Origin: Voacanga thouarsii
Taxonomy: Eukaryota; Streptophyta; Magnoliopsida; Gentianales; Apocynaceae
DNA: 64,000 nucleotides
Assembly (NCBI GenBank): GCA_026120185.1
Contig: JANUWF010001190.1
Coordinates: 992,001 to 1,056,000 of the forward strand
Direction of reading: 5' to 3'
Translations under genes and position numbers: made by a program
The notes under the pieces: model-generated
Told to the model about the DNA's origin: nothing
The model's database searches: none
Seen by the model: the letters and a program-made list of their open reading frames with translations, nothing else
Part shown: positions 23,301-32,899 of the stretch, piece after piece
Layout: the number at the start of each line of letters is the position of its first letter
How positions within the stretch are numbered: the stretch's first letter is position 1

Positions 23301-24658
23301 CAAGTTCCACCTATACATGCAGCAATTGTAGGGAGTGACATAACTGCTCAGAGCAAATTTGAGTCTGAACTAAGAGCCTTTGTGCGATTGAAAAAAATTG
23401 AGGCTCATGTCCATTTTGTGAATAAGACTCTGGCAGTAGGCCCCTATCTAGCTGCAATAGATGTTCTTGTTCAGAATTCCCAGGTAAATAGTTTTTGTCA
23501 TGCTACCTATGGTGGTTTTTTTTACATGTTTATTTGAATCTATTCCTTTGAAGGTTTAACAGGTACTTTGTAATTTGCCTCCTCTTATTCTCTCAATTCT
23601 CAAGTTTGATTTTCTGTAGAAAACTCTGCATCTCAGAATTGTAGTCATAAATAAGAAAAATGTAATTATCATCTGCATTGCAGTGTAATTTAATAAGTTC
23701 ATAATTTTGTCTTAGTTGAATGGTATATATCATGTTTATTTCCAAATAGGTCTGACGTGAAATTCACATTTGTTTTTCCAATGTAGTAATTTTTTTAATG
23801 ATAATTCTGGATTCAAAGCTTATCATTTTCGCACTACATGTAATTCGTGTAACAAATGTTTGTGTGCCAAATGAAAACCACATTACTTCTTAAATAACCC
23901 AAATCTAGAATGAGAGCAAGTGGAGCATTGTGTATGACTGTGTATCTTTTGGGGGAACCAGAAGGTTGGAGATTTTCTTTCTAGACTTTGGCTGGCTTCT
24001 AAATTTGATTTCCAAATGTGTTTTTGAGGTGGCTACTAGGTGGATTTTGTTCATGCATTCCTCATGCTGTGATATTAACTGGGTCATTAGTTTGCTGTAA
24101 ATCTTTTCAATTCTTCCATGAATTCTTTCAATGTCAAAATACCATTGCTGGTGGCATTCTTTCCTCACTATTTTTTATTTATTTGGAAACATCTGGTTGA
24201 TGCATTTAACCTTTCTCTGCCATGTAGGCACGAGGTGAATGTTTTGGGAGGATAACCATTGAAGCTATGGCATTTCAGTTACCTGTGCTGGTACTGCTCT
24301 GAATCTTTTAGTTAACTGAAAAGCCTGGCTTACATTATTGAGGTGTTCAGTTAAGAAGATGCCTGCTTTTCTCACTACGCTCTGTGGCATGATTTTTCAG
24401 GGAACAGCTGCTGGTGGCACTCAAGAAATCGTTGTCAATGCGTCAACTGGCTTGTTGCATCCTGTGGGAAAACAAGGTGTCACCCCTCTTGCCAAAAACA
24501 TGGTTAAACTTGCCACTCATGTCCAGAGGAGACTTACAATGGGAAAGAAAGGCTATGAAAGGGTAAAAGAAATGTTTTTAGAACGCCACATGGAACAAAG
24601 AATTGCCGCAGTTCTTAAGGATGTGCTCCGAAATGTGAAGCCACACCAAAAACAGTAG
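20344..24658 (+). CDS. GT4-type glycosyltransferase, type II membrane protein (7 exons)
   Basis: Exons 20344-20635, 21178-21320, 21693-21964, 22819-22973, 23221-23483, 24228-24290 and 24401-24658. All phases agree, giving 481 aa. A short cytoplasmic N-terminus is followed by one membrane anchor (about residues 20-37), suggesting Golgi or ER placement. The N-terminal Rossmann half starts at VLLVSHELSLSGGPLLLMEL, with the Gly-rich donor loop. The C-terminal half carries GECFGRITIEAMAFQLPVLG then TAAGGTQEIV, the E-x7-E nucleotide-sugar block of the Glycos_transf_1/GT4 fold. It resembles the uncharacterised Arabidopsis protein At1g75420. Donor and acceptor are unknown. The in-frame ATG at 20314 is an alternative start; 20344 puts the basic flank just before the anchor. 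Confidence 0.9.
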
Positions 24659-25694
24659 GATACTATTGCTGATTAGTCCTCTAGTTACGACCAAGTATCA
24701 GTGGAGCTGCATCAGCAGATTTGCCCAAAAGCTTTTGTAACTGGTTTGGTTAGGGATAGGAAAGTCAATTGGATGTCATTTTATTTAGTCTTTTGGATTT
24801 TTTTTTAATTTTTGTTTTCTTTCTGGTGTCCCTCTTTCCCAAAAGTAGAAATGTCAATAGTAGCAATTTCACCTTTTGTTGGCTTGTTTATAACTCACTG
24901 AACCCGCAAGCGGTGGAATGTAAAAGAGTTTTCGCAAAAGAATAGCCAAGCGGTTTATAGTGATTGATTTGGCCCCGTCTTTGACTCTTTGGCCAACATG
25001 CGGCAACTGAAACTGCATTGTTTCATCATGAATAGCTAATCCATCTGACGGCAGTATCATGTTGAGAATCTTTACGGCTGCATTCACAAGATGGAAGTTG
25101 GTGGCTGGGTCTAAATGTATGCGTAAATGTGATGCACCATATTTATATCCACGGACAAAACGGGTGTCTCCTGCGGTCTGATGGGTTCACCTCTGCACAT
25201 GCACCTGGAAATGCACTAGAAGAGCAAAAGGAAAAGCGAAAAAGAAGCAAGTGATAAATTGCATTACTTAAAATGAGCTAATGCTGCCTAACCGTACTTC
25301 TGGATGAAGCAATACGTTGAGCACCTTGAAATATGTGCAAATAGAAGACGCAAAAGTTAAAAAAACCTGTTCATAATGTATTGTTCTACTGTTCAGCTAC
25401 ATCAATGCATACTGCTCAATATGGAAAACAAAGGGAATGTAATTGTAAACACAGTCCAATGACGACCAAATCACGATGCTTCCCAAGGTTGACAGGCTAC
25501 TAGCTATCACACGAATCTTGATGGAAACATGCTTGTTCAAGGCCAGGAACGGCTAATTTCTGTTTCCAGCTTGGTCAACCCAAATATTGCTGATATTTGT
25601 GTGATTCACCAAAGAAGTTCAATGTAGCATCTGAAAAATATGTATATTAAAACATTTACAAATTATACAGGTGCTTAGCCAGTATTGCAAAAAT
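24659..25694. other. Convergent 3' flanks
   Basis: 3' UTR of the glycosyltransferase (to roughly 24840) and 3' flank of the minus-strand gene ending at 25695. One 72-codon minus-strand ORF (24869-25087) has no recognisable content or splice context. Confidence 0.5.
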
Positions 25695-26690
25695 TTAGGG
25701 CAGCTTTGGGCATGAAGATGAAATCCCAGGCTTAACCTGAGATGTATTCCCAGGCTTAACCTGGTTGATGTTTGGTTTTGTAAACCATGTAGTGTATAAA
25801 AACTGTTTCTGGGGCCCAACATGGTTGCATATGAGCCTGAGCTTCTGCCGCTCCCTCATCCATCTTAATACTATTTTCATATGTCTCTTGCTTGTTAGTC
25901 CTTTCAATCCAACTTCCTGTTTGTTCCATCATATACAGTGAAAAGTTTGTAAACATGTTACTGTCTATAGCTAATAGAGCGAAAACCATTACAGCAGAGA
26001 AACAGAACTTACATATAATCATCACATACTGGTTTAAATTCCTTCTTAGCTAGGGAAATAGACATTTAGAAGACAAGCAGAGAATGGTCCTAGAAAAGCA
26101 TATATTCATTTCTTTTTCTCCTGATAATTTTGGGAAGGAGGAATTCAAAGGTTGAACCTTGTACTTTCCTGAACTATTGAGTCAGATACTTTGCTGAAAG
26201 AATTTCATATCCCTCACTAAGTTCCTATAAGCTTGCCAAAGCTAATGTGCCAGTCATATCATCACTAATAAGCCAATGTTGGTAGCCCAATGCATTAACT
26301 GTATGCTAGAGTAACCTGAAATAACTGTCTATGGTATAATTGTAAATATTTTTCAATCATTCTAACCTCCCTTTCCCTCTCGGATTAGCATTGTTCTTCT
26401 TTTAATAGCTAATTCTGGAAGCAGTTGGCCAACGATCAGAAATCCAAATTTCAAATGTGGCAGTCCAGCAGAAGTAAAAAACTGATACATGACAAAAAAC
26501 CTTGACGAGCAGTGATAGATACCTGAACGTGCTCCCAGGTTTCTGCTATAGTAAGCGGACCATGCTCTTTAAGGATGTCAAAGATAGCCCTTGTGATAGT
26601 TTGTGTCTGTTCTGGTGGTGTATTGAGTTCTAGTGGCTTCATCTTGGGCTTGGGTTTCTTAGCTAGATATCTAATTGCGGTGGCAAACAT
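25695..26690 (-). CDS. Small basic winged-helix-like plant protein (2 coding exons)
   Basis: Exons 26690-26523 (56 codons) and 25916-25695 (73 codons plus stop), joined in phase 0, 129 aa. The N-terminus MFATAIRYLAKKPKPKMKPL is short and basic with no acids, as in mitochondrial presequences. The core (about residues 24-105) reads TITRAIFDILKEHGPL, then ETWEHVQ-EVGLKGLTSKRH and MKIVLRWMRERQKLRLICNH, a helix-turn-helix-rich pattern. I recall this as a conserved plant protein of probable mitochondrial (possibly mitoribosome) association, but cannot name it. The C-terminus has a tandem QVKPG repeat from a 24-bp duplication. The ATG at 26690 is chosen because it starts the basic presequence. Upstream leader exons probably run towards 27400. 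Confidence 0.75.
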
Positions 26691-27563
26691 CTCTAAGTGA
26701 AAACGATACCGTGCAGTTTGTACTGAGCACAACTGCTTCGGGTTTCAAAAGTTTTACAAACTCAGAAAAAGTGCTGGTTCTCAGCTGCAAATAAAAACTT
26801 TCATCAGCTTAACCACGTGACAAATTATCATAATAAATGGCGAATTCTGAAAAGCCTTAACCAAAAATCTGCATGATTCTCAACTTTACATTCCCCATTC
26901 TGTTACAATTCAGAAGGTATTCAACCAAATGGTTAGGCTCTTAGCATAACTTAAATTCAAGAGAACTTCCAAAATCACATCTTTACATCATGAAAAACAG
27001 CCCATGAAAGAAATACCATCTTACACAAGCTATTATTCTGATTTTTTCACAAAGATTACAAAGACAAGCCATTCAGTTGAGCTTTCATAGAACCCCATTA
27101 CACATATAAAGCCTAGACATCTTAGTGCAGCATTTCAGCGAACACATCCAGTGCATAATAATTCCATGCGACGTAAAAGGAAAATAAAATTCATATACCA
27201 AAGATTCACACATGGATAGAGAAAAAGGCAGAGAGAGAACCTAAACTCAAATTGGACTGATGAAAGCAATTGTAAAAATTTTCAAGAATTTAAGGGAAAC
27301 ATCCGCACCGGTCACGGAGGCATTCGACAGAAAATCGAGCACGATCAGGAAAGCGTGTTTCCAGATACGAGTATGACACAGTCCGATAGTCGAAAGCGGA
27401 GCGGGTGCTGACTTCTCGTATTTAGCTTTAAGGACGACAATGCCCTCTGGCTTTGTCCAAATTTACCACCTCTGGCGCCAAAATTAAATCATCATTTTCT
27501 TCCGTGTCCTTCGCCTGCCGCCGTTCCGGCCTCCAACTCTAAGATATTTTTGATGTATGTGTA
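26691..27563. other. Shared upstream region of two divergent genes
   Basis: It lies between the minus-strand winged-helix-like gene and the plus-strand PPR gene. It probably contains a 5' UTR intron of the former and a short bidirectional promoter at about 27400-27560. No core element could be assigned with confidence. Confidence 0.4.
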
Positions 27564-29528
27564 ATGGTTTCGCTTTTTAAGGAGATTGTTAAAGCTTCAA
27601 GGCCATTGTCAATTCCCATCACCAAATCTTGCAGGACTTCGTCAGAGCTACAGGAACCTTTCATTCCCTTCTCTCTGCTTCAAGAAAGAAAGCTTTTGGA
27701 ACAGAAACTCAATTCAACTCTTGATTACTGCGTGAGCGTCACCCAACTCAAGCAAGTACATGCTCAGATTGTTAGGAAAGGCCTTGACCAATGCTGCTTT
27801 GTCGTCGCAAAACTGGTCCGTATGCTCACCAAATTCGGTGTCCCTATGGAGCCTTATCCCCTGTTTATATTGTCTCAAGTCCATTGCCCGAATCCTTTTC
27901 TTTACACTGCATTAATGCGTGGATATTTGATCCAAGGATCCCCTGAGAAGTCTGTCTGTTTATATGGTGAGATGTGGAGGGATGGTGTTAGACCCGTTTC
28001 ATTTACTCTTACTGCATTCATCAAGGCTTGTAGCGCTGAATTAAATGTTGATTTAGGCAGGCAATTTCACGGACAGATTGTGAAATTTGGGGGGTTTACT
28101 CAAGATAGATATGTGGGAAATACTTTGATTGATATGTATGTTAAGTGTGGATGGTTGGATTATGGAAGCAGAATGTTTGATGAAATGTCTGAAAGGGATG
28201 TGATTTCATGGACAACATTGATTGTGGCGTATGCCAAGAGTGGGAATATGTTGGCTGCGGTTGATTTGTTTCATAGACTGCCTGTGAAAGATATGGTTGC
28301 CTGGACTGCCATGGTGACGGGTTTTGCGCAGAATGCTCAGCCAAGGGAGGCATTGGAATACTTTGAGAAAATGCAGAGTATGGGTGTTGACACAGATGAA
28401 GTCACATTAGCTGGTGTTATTTCAGCTTGTGCGCAATTGGGAGCGGCTAAATATGCAAATTGGATCCGCAATGTGGCTGAGAGGTCGGGGTTTGGACCTA
28501 CACATAGTGTTGTCATTGGATCAGCTTTGATTGACATGTACTCAAAGTGTGGGAGTGTGGAGGAAGCATATAATGTTTTTATGACTATGACGGTTAGGAA
28601 TGTGTTCTCTTATAGTTCAATGATTCTTGGGTTTGCTATTCATGGTTGCGCAAAAGACGCAATCATGTTGTTTGAGGAGATGCTCAAAACAGAGATAAAG
28701 CCTAATGCAGTGACATTTCTTGGGGTTCTTACTGCATGCAGTCATGCAGGTTTGGTAGAACAAGGCCGACAAATCTTTGAAATGATGGAGAAACACTACT
28801 GTTGTGTACCATGTGAGGATCATTATGCTTGTATGGTTGATCTCCTTGGCAGGGCTGGACGATTCAACGAAGCCCTCGAGCTAATCCAAGCTATGCCAAT
28901 GAAGTCCCACGGTGGTGTTTGGGGGGCTTTGCTTGGAGCTTGTCGCATCCATGTGAAACCTGATATTGCTGAAATGGCCGCTGGACATCTATTTGAGCTC
29001 AATCCTAATCATGTTGGGAACTATGTCTTGCTATCTATTATATATGCTTCAGCAGGAAGGTGGAAAGATGTTTCAAGAGTAAGGAAGTTAATAAGAACAA
29101 AGGGTTTGACTAAGAATCCTGCATGCAGCATTGTTGAAGGGGAAAAAGGGGTTATTCATGAGTTCTATGCTGATGACTTAACTCATCCGATGTCTGCGGA
29201 GATTAAGGAGGAATTACAGGATCTTCTTCATAAATTAAAGCTCCAAGGCTATCAGCCAATATTGAGCTCTGCTCCTTACGATGTAAGTGATGAGGACAAG
29301 AAGCGGATTCTATTGGCTCACAGTGAAAAGTTAGCTCTGGCGTATATGCTGCTAACTACAAATGCTGGCAGTGCTATAAGAATAATTAAAAACCTAAGAA
29401 CATGCGAGGACTGCCATTCATTTATGTGTGCAGCATCTCATATTTCAGGAAGGGAGATAATTATAAGGGATAACATGAGGTTCCACCATTTCCAAAATGG
29501 AATTTGTTCCTGTGATAACTTTTGGTGA
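27564..29528 (+). CDS. PLS-class pentatricopeptide repeat protein with DYW domain (At5g44230-like)
   Basis: Single exon of 654 aa, the usual intronless form of plant PPR genes. Repeats run from about residue 90 to 460, with phrases such as NTLIDMYVKCG, RDVISWTTLIVAYAKSGNM and SALIDMYSKCGSVEEAYNVF, followed by E/E+ motifs (GGVWGALLGACRIH). The C-terminal DYW deaminase-like domain has the zinc-binding HSE (in LLAHSEKLALAY) and CEDCH (614-618). The protein ends CDNFW, so the usual Asp-Tyr-Trp tripeptide is Asn-Phe-Trp. Such proteins bind organellar RNA one base per repeat and direct C-to-U editing in mitochondria or chloroplasts. Motif order and wording match Arabidopsis At5g44230 as I remember it. 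The RNA target is unknown. Confidence 0.95.
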   Translation: MVSLFKEIVKASRPLSIPITKSCRTSSELQEPFIPFSLLQERKLLEQKLNSTLDYCVSVTQLKQVHAQIVRKGLDQCCFVVAKLVRMLTKFGVPMEPYPLFILSQVHCPNPFLYTALMRGYLIQGSPEKSVCLYGEMWRDGVRPVSFTLTAFIKACSAELNVDLGRQFHGQIVKFGGFTQDRYVGNTLIDMYVKCGWLDYGSRMFDEMSERDVISWTTLIVAYAKSGNMLAAVDLFHRLPVKDMVAWTAMVTGFAQNAQPREALEYFEKMQSMGVDTDEVTLAGVISACAQLGAAKYANWIRNVAERSGFGPTHSVVIGSALIDMYSKCGSVEEAYNVFMTMTVRNVFSYSSMILGFAIHGCAKDAIMLFEEMLKTEIKPNAVTFLGVLTACSHAGLVEQGRQIFEMMEKHYCCVPCEDHYACMVDLLGRAGRFNEALELIQAMPMKSHGGVWGALLGACRIHVKPDIAEMAAGHLFELNPNHVGNYVLLSIIYASAGRWKDVSRVRKLIRTKGLTKNPACSIVEGEKGVIHEFYADDLTHPMSAEIKEELQDLLHKLKLQGYQPILSSAPYDVSDEDKKRILLAHSEKLALAYMLLTTNAGSAIRIIKNLRTCEDCHSFMCAASHISGREIIIRDNMRFHHFQNGICSCDNFW

Positions 29529-31750
29529 TGGAAGCATAAATTTCCTCAAAATATATCGGTGACTTTCAGAAATTCTACTCCTTTGACTGGCTGCAACAAT
29601 GATATTCTTATTAAGAAACAAGGGACATTTTTTGTTGAGCCAATGCTACGATCAAGTTCCATTGGTAAAAAATTTTGGTGGAGAAATAACTTGGATAGAA
29701 GTGCACCTGGGAATGGGAATGCTCTCAGTAAGAAAAGAAGTAAATGCAGTGATGACCCAGGTGATTTGCAGAACTTCATGTTCTTCTCGGCAAATATCAC
29801 ATAATGTTCCTCTTTCTTTGAGAAAGGTACAGTGAAAATTGCTTATGTACAGATCATTGCTGTTAAGTTACTGATGGATTACCATTATACTACATTTCTT
29901 GGAGTTGTTCTTTGCTTAATTTTGTAAGCTTGATCTTTATCATGATCTAATTTATATTCTGTTGCTTCAAGTCGTTTTCTCCCTTGTTAGAATTTATCTT
30001 CAATTCACCATATTATTCAGTCCATAAGGAAGTTCTTTGTCAAAGAGTTCACAATTATACCTGTAATTTGTGAATCATGTCAATTTAAGGACTCTATGAT
30101 GGAATTTGTGAGGAGGACGTGCTCAAGGAAAAGAAGTTACAGTAGTTAGTCCTAATGTTTAAGATATATTGCTACCAGAGTGTGAAAAATATGTTTGACT
30201 TGAGCATGTAGGAAAGGGTAGGATATCCATTTAAATGTAGGAGTGTTTGTTAGTGTTATTGTACATTTGAGCTTCTTTTATTGCATTGCACTCTATTACA
30301 ATAGTATTTAAAGGTGAATGGGGAGGAGGGATTTGTTCCATAGATAAAGGATCATATCACCAATTGCACTGCATAAATGGCGTTATCCTGCTTGCCTTTT
30401 ACGTGCAGAAAGGACACCTTGTTTCAAGTTAAATGTCACGAGAGTTGTGAAGCATCTTGAAAGCTTTTTCAAGTGTCAACTTTGTGCAAGGTTTTGAGTT
30501 TTGAGCCTAGTTACCGTTAAAGATCGTTTCTGTAGACTTGATATATTTTTCTCCGGGATGATTTTTTACACGATTATAGTAGTTTCTGGATGTTCTATGC
30601 GAGACAAATTAGGGGAAGTGTTATTGAGCCCCTGGTAGCCGTATTCTGATTCTGTATTCTGCTTGAGAAAAATGCAATCTACTTTGCAGGTGTTTAGGTA
30701 CATGAGAAAGGTCCATCTTCCTTTTGACAGATTCATAGAATTTCGGACCAGGCTGACACGGTAGCATAACAAGCAGGGTTATGGACTAATCTTCGTGTAG
30801 ACAACAAACAGTCAACCAATGTGCAGAAGAAGGAAGGATCAGTCTTTGCTTTTGATAATTATTTTCTGAACCTTGTGCAGAAGACACAATTGGTTCCTCC
30901 CGCTCGGACATTTCTTAATGAGAACGGGCAAAGGATGGAATTTGTTGATCATGAATTCGTTCTTGATCTCCCTTGCCGTGAAGTTCCGTCAGATAGGTTA
31001 GTCATATCTAATTGTCCATGTCCAGGTATTTTTAGCAAGTTCTATATGCTTCTGTTCATAGGATGTTGTTTCCAGCACTTGGATCTAATGTTCCAGGTGC
31101 ACTCCTTTAACTCTGCCTTTCATGAACATTGTGCATAAATTAGCCTAGTTTTTTCTTGTTTTCATTTGGTGAATTGCCTAAACTTCTGCTGTTGAAGCAG
31201 GCGTCGGCAAAATGCATAACTTGGTTTACACCTGTCACTTTTATCCACGAAGATGACCCACACACTATCCAAGAGTCAACCGATATGAACAATCAGTGCC
31301 GGTATTTTAGCAAGATTCAATTAGAGGTTTGCAAGAAGACCCTTAAGAGGCTTCGTTTTGCCTACAGAAAATATATTATTTTTTGCCGATAATTATCAAA
31401 CACCCTCGAGTTTGGTTTAGCAGCGTAAAGCTTCTCAAATGCAAAATGATCGTTTATTGGAGTTTCTCATGGTAGGGAATATGCAGAAAGAAGCTTTATA
31501 TCCCAAATATTACGTAGTGGTACCATTCATATATATTAAGAGATGTACAAACACAAGCGCGGTGATCCAAAAACACCCTACAGCCACGCTGGTAGTAGGA
31601 GAACGCAGCAAAGAAAGCGTATCTGAAAACATAACTTAAAGGGCAACAACCCTTATCTAATGCCTGCGCTGGCTTATTCGTAGACCCTTAAACTGAAAAC
31701 ACTTTGACTCTGACCCCATATCCAGGACTAGGATCTGCTGCCACAGAGAT
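29529..31750. other. Intergenic region with one unassigned ORF
   Basis: The first 300 bases or so are probably the 3' UTR of the PPR gene. The rest is unassigned apart from the ORF at 30821-31138, described separately, and the dehydrin 3' UTR near the right edge. Confidence 0.4.
30821..31138 (+). CDS. Unrecognised 105-codon ORF, possible exon
   Basis: The first half (about 60 residues, including QLVPPARTFLNENGQRMEF) has protein-like composition and then meets a plausible donor (CCAGGTATTT near 31024). The second half looks non-coding. No family was recognised and no partner exon could be joined. It may be an exon fragment of a lost gene or chance. It does not read through to the neighbouring genes. 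Confidence 0.2.
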   Translation: MQKKEGSVFAFDNYFLNLVQKTQLVPPARTFLNENGQRMEFVDHEFVLDLPCREVPSDRLVISNCPCPGIFSKFYMLLFIGCCFQHLDLMFQVHSFNSAFHEHCA

Positions 31751-32350
31751 TTAGTGATGGCCGGGCAACTTCTCCTTGATTCTCTCCATCATTCCCTTCT
31801 TCTCATGTTGCTCTCCTTCGCGACCATAGCCATAGCCTTCTGTTGCTGGGGTTGCAGAAGCCTGATGCTGATCATCCTTGTGACCTCCACCAGGCAGCTT
31901 CTCCGTTATCTTCTCTTTCAGACCCTTCTTCCTCCTGCCACCTTCTCCGTCACTCTCGGACTGCAACAAGAAAATGCACCAATGTGTAACCATGTCGATA
32001 CCAATACATTTCAAAATACTCCTCTAATAAGATGAATAATACATGCAGAAGTTACTTACGGAGCTCGAGCTGCCGCTGCCGGAGCGGTGAAGCATGCCAC
32101 CGAGACCATGATGCTCCTTGCGCTCCTGCTGCAGCTGCTGCTGCCCCCCGCCCATTCCTGCGCCAGTTGGGTAAGCGCCAGTGGTTCCAACTCCGCCCTG
32201 AGTTCCATACGCTCCAGTAGTACCATATTCACCCATGGTCCCTCCGGTATGGTGAACGGGGTTCCTGTATTCATCAGTCTGACGAACTGGGTTGCCATAC
32301 TCGTCGGTCTGGCGCATTTGGTTTCCGAATTTGTCACCGTACTGTGCCAT
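31751..32350 (-). CDS. DHN: YSK2-type dehydrin (2 exons)
   Basis: Exon 1 32350-32060 and exon 2 31960-31751 give 166 aa. Two Y segments (TDEYGNPV at 15-22 and TDEYRNPV at 25-32) are followed by a Gly/Gln/Thr-rich linker, the Ser tract (about 91-100, split by the intron as in most SK-type dehydrins), and two Lys-rich K segments: [15 protein letters not shown] (108-122) and [15 protein letters not shown] (150-164). It is hydrophilic and disordered; K segments form amphipathic helices on membranes and proteins during drying. YSK2 dehydrins are typically induced by ABA, drought and late seed maturation. Two ABRE-like sites and a TATA box upstream agree with that. Confidence 0.95.
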
Positions 32351-32467
32351 CTTTCCAAACTTAGAAGTACAAAAATAAGCAAAAGATATAATCGAAACAA
32401 GCAAACAATAGAAGTTTATAAACCAACTGAGCTGTGTTGTGATGAAAAACAAGGAGGGATGATTCTT

Positions 32468-32477
32468 GTTTATATAG
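32468..32477 (-). promoter_or_regulatory. TATA box of the dehydrin gene
   Basis: CTATATAAAC on the minus strand, 118 bases upstream of the ATG, which predicts a leader of about 90 nt. Confidence 0.65.
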
Positions 32478-32583
32478 AGAGGAAAACCAACTAGCCCAAA
32501 AGCAACGAAGAGCCCTTGAAAACCCAAGATCTCGTAGTGCATGCTGAGGAGAGGCCCGCATGTGCTACGAGAAATGAATCATC

Positions 32584-32590
32584 GACACGT
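32584..32590 (-). promoter_or_regulatory. ABRE (ACGTGTC) upstream of dehydrin
   Basis: ACGTGTC on the minus strand fits the ABA-response consensus ACGTGKC. It lies about 110 bp upstream of the TATA box. Confidence 0.55.
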
Positions 32591-32769
32591 TGCTGAGTAG
32601 CGTGGCGCTGCTTAGGCGGAGACAAGTGTAGTTGTCGGCAATGGGATAAGATTGGTTATTGACTCCTAGTCCTAACATACGACGGTGACACTATACCTTG
32701 TACAAGAACTTGAGGACAAACACTCAAGAGAGTATATCTTTTCTGTTAAGGAATGAAAAAAAAAAAAAA

Positions 32770-32776
32770 ACGTGGC
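32770..32776 (+). promoter_or_regulatory. Second ABRE (ACGTGGC) upstream of dehydrin
   Basis: ACGTGGC on the plus strand, also fitting ACGTGKC, 180 bp beyond the first. Paired ABREs are usual in ABA-responsive promoters. Confidence 0.5.
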
Positions 32777-32899
32777 CAAGAGATTTATCATCATCACCGT
32801 CAGCCCAATGGATAACTACCAGTCCAAATGCCCTGAAATTTGACGGTTCCAAGGGATGGGGACCCTTAGAAGGGAGGAGGGCATGGGAAAAGAGATTAT

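Noticed and set aside
24869..25087. 72-codon minus-strand ORF next to the glycosyltransferase 3' end
   Set aside because: No homologous motif, and no splice path to the neighbouring minus-strand gene, which already closes with a stop at 25695.
30745..30766. TCGGACCAGGCT, identical to the first 12 bases of miR166
   Set aside because: The following bases diverge and no pairing star strand or hairpin was seen in the 150 bases on either side, so a chance match is more likely.
31754..32494. Plus-strand ORFs of 93 and 135 codons opposite the dehydrin gene
   Set aside because: They mirror the biased codons of the dehydrin and lack any recognisable content.
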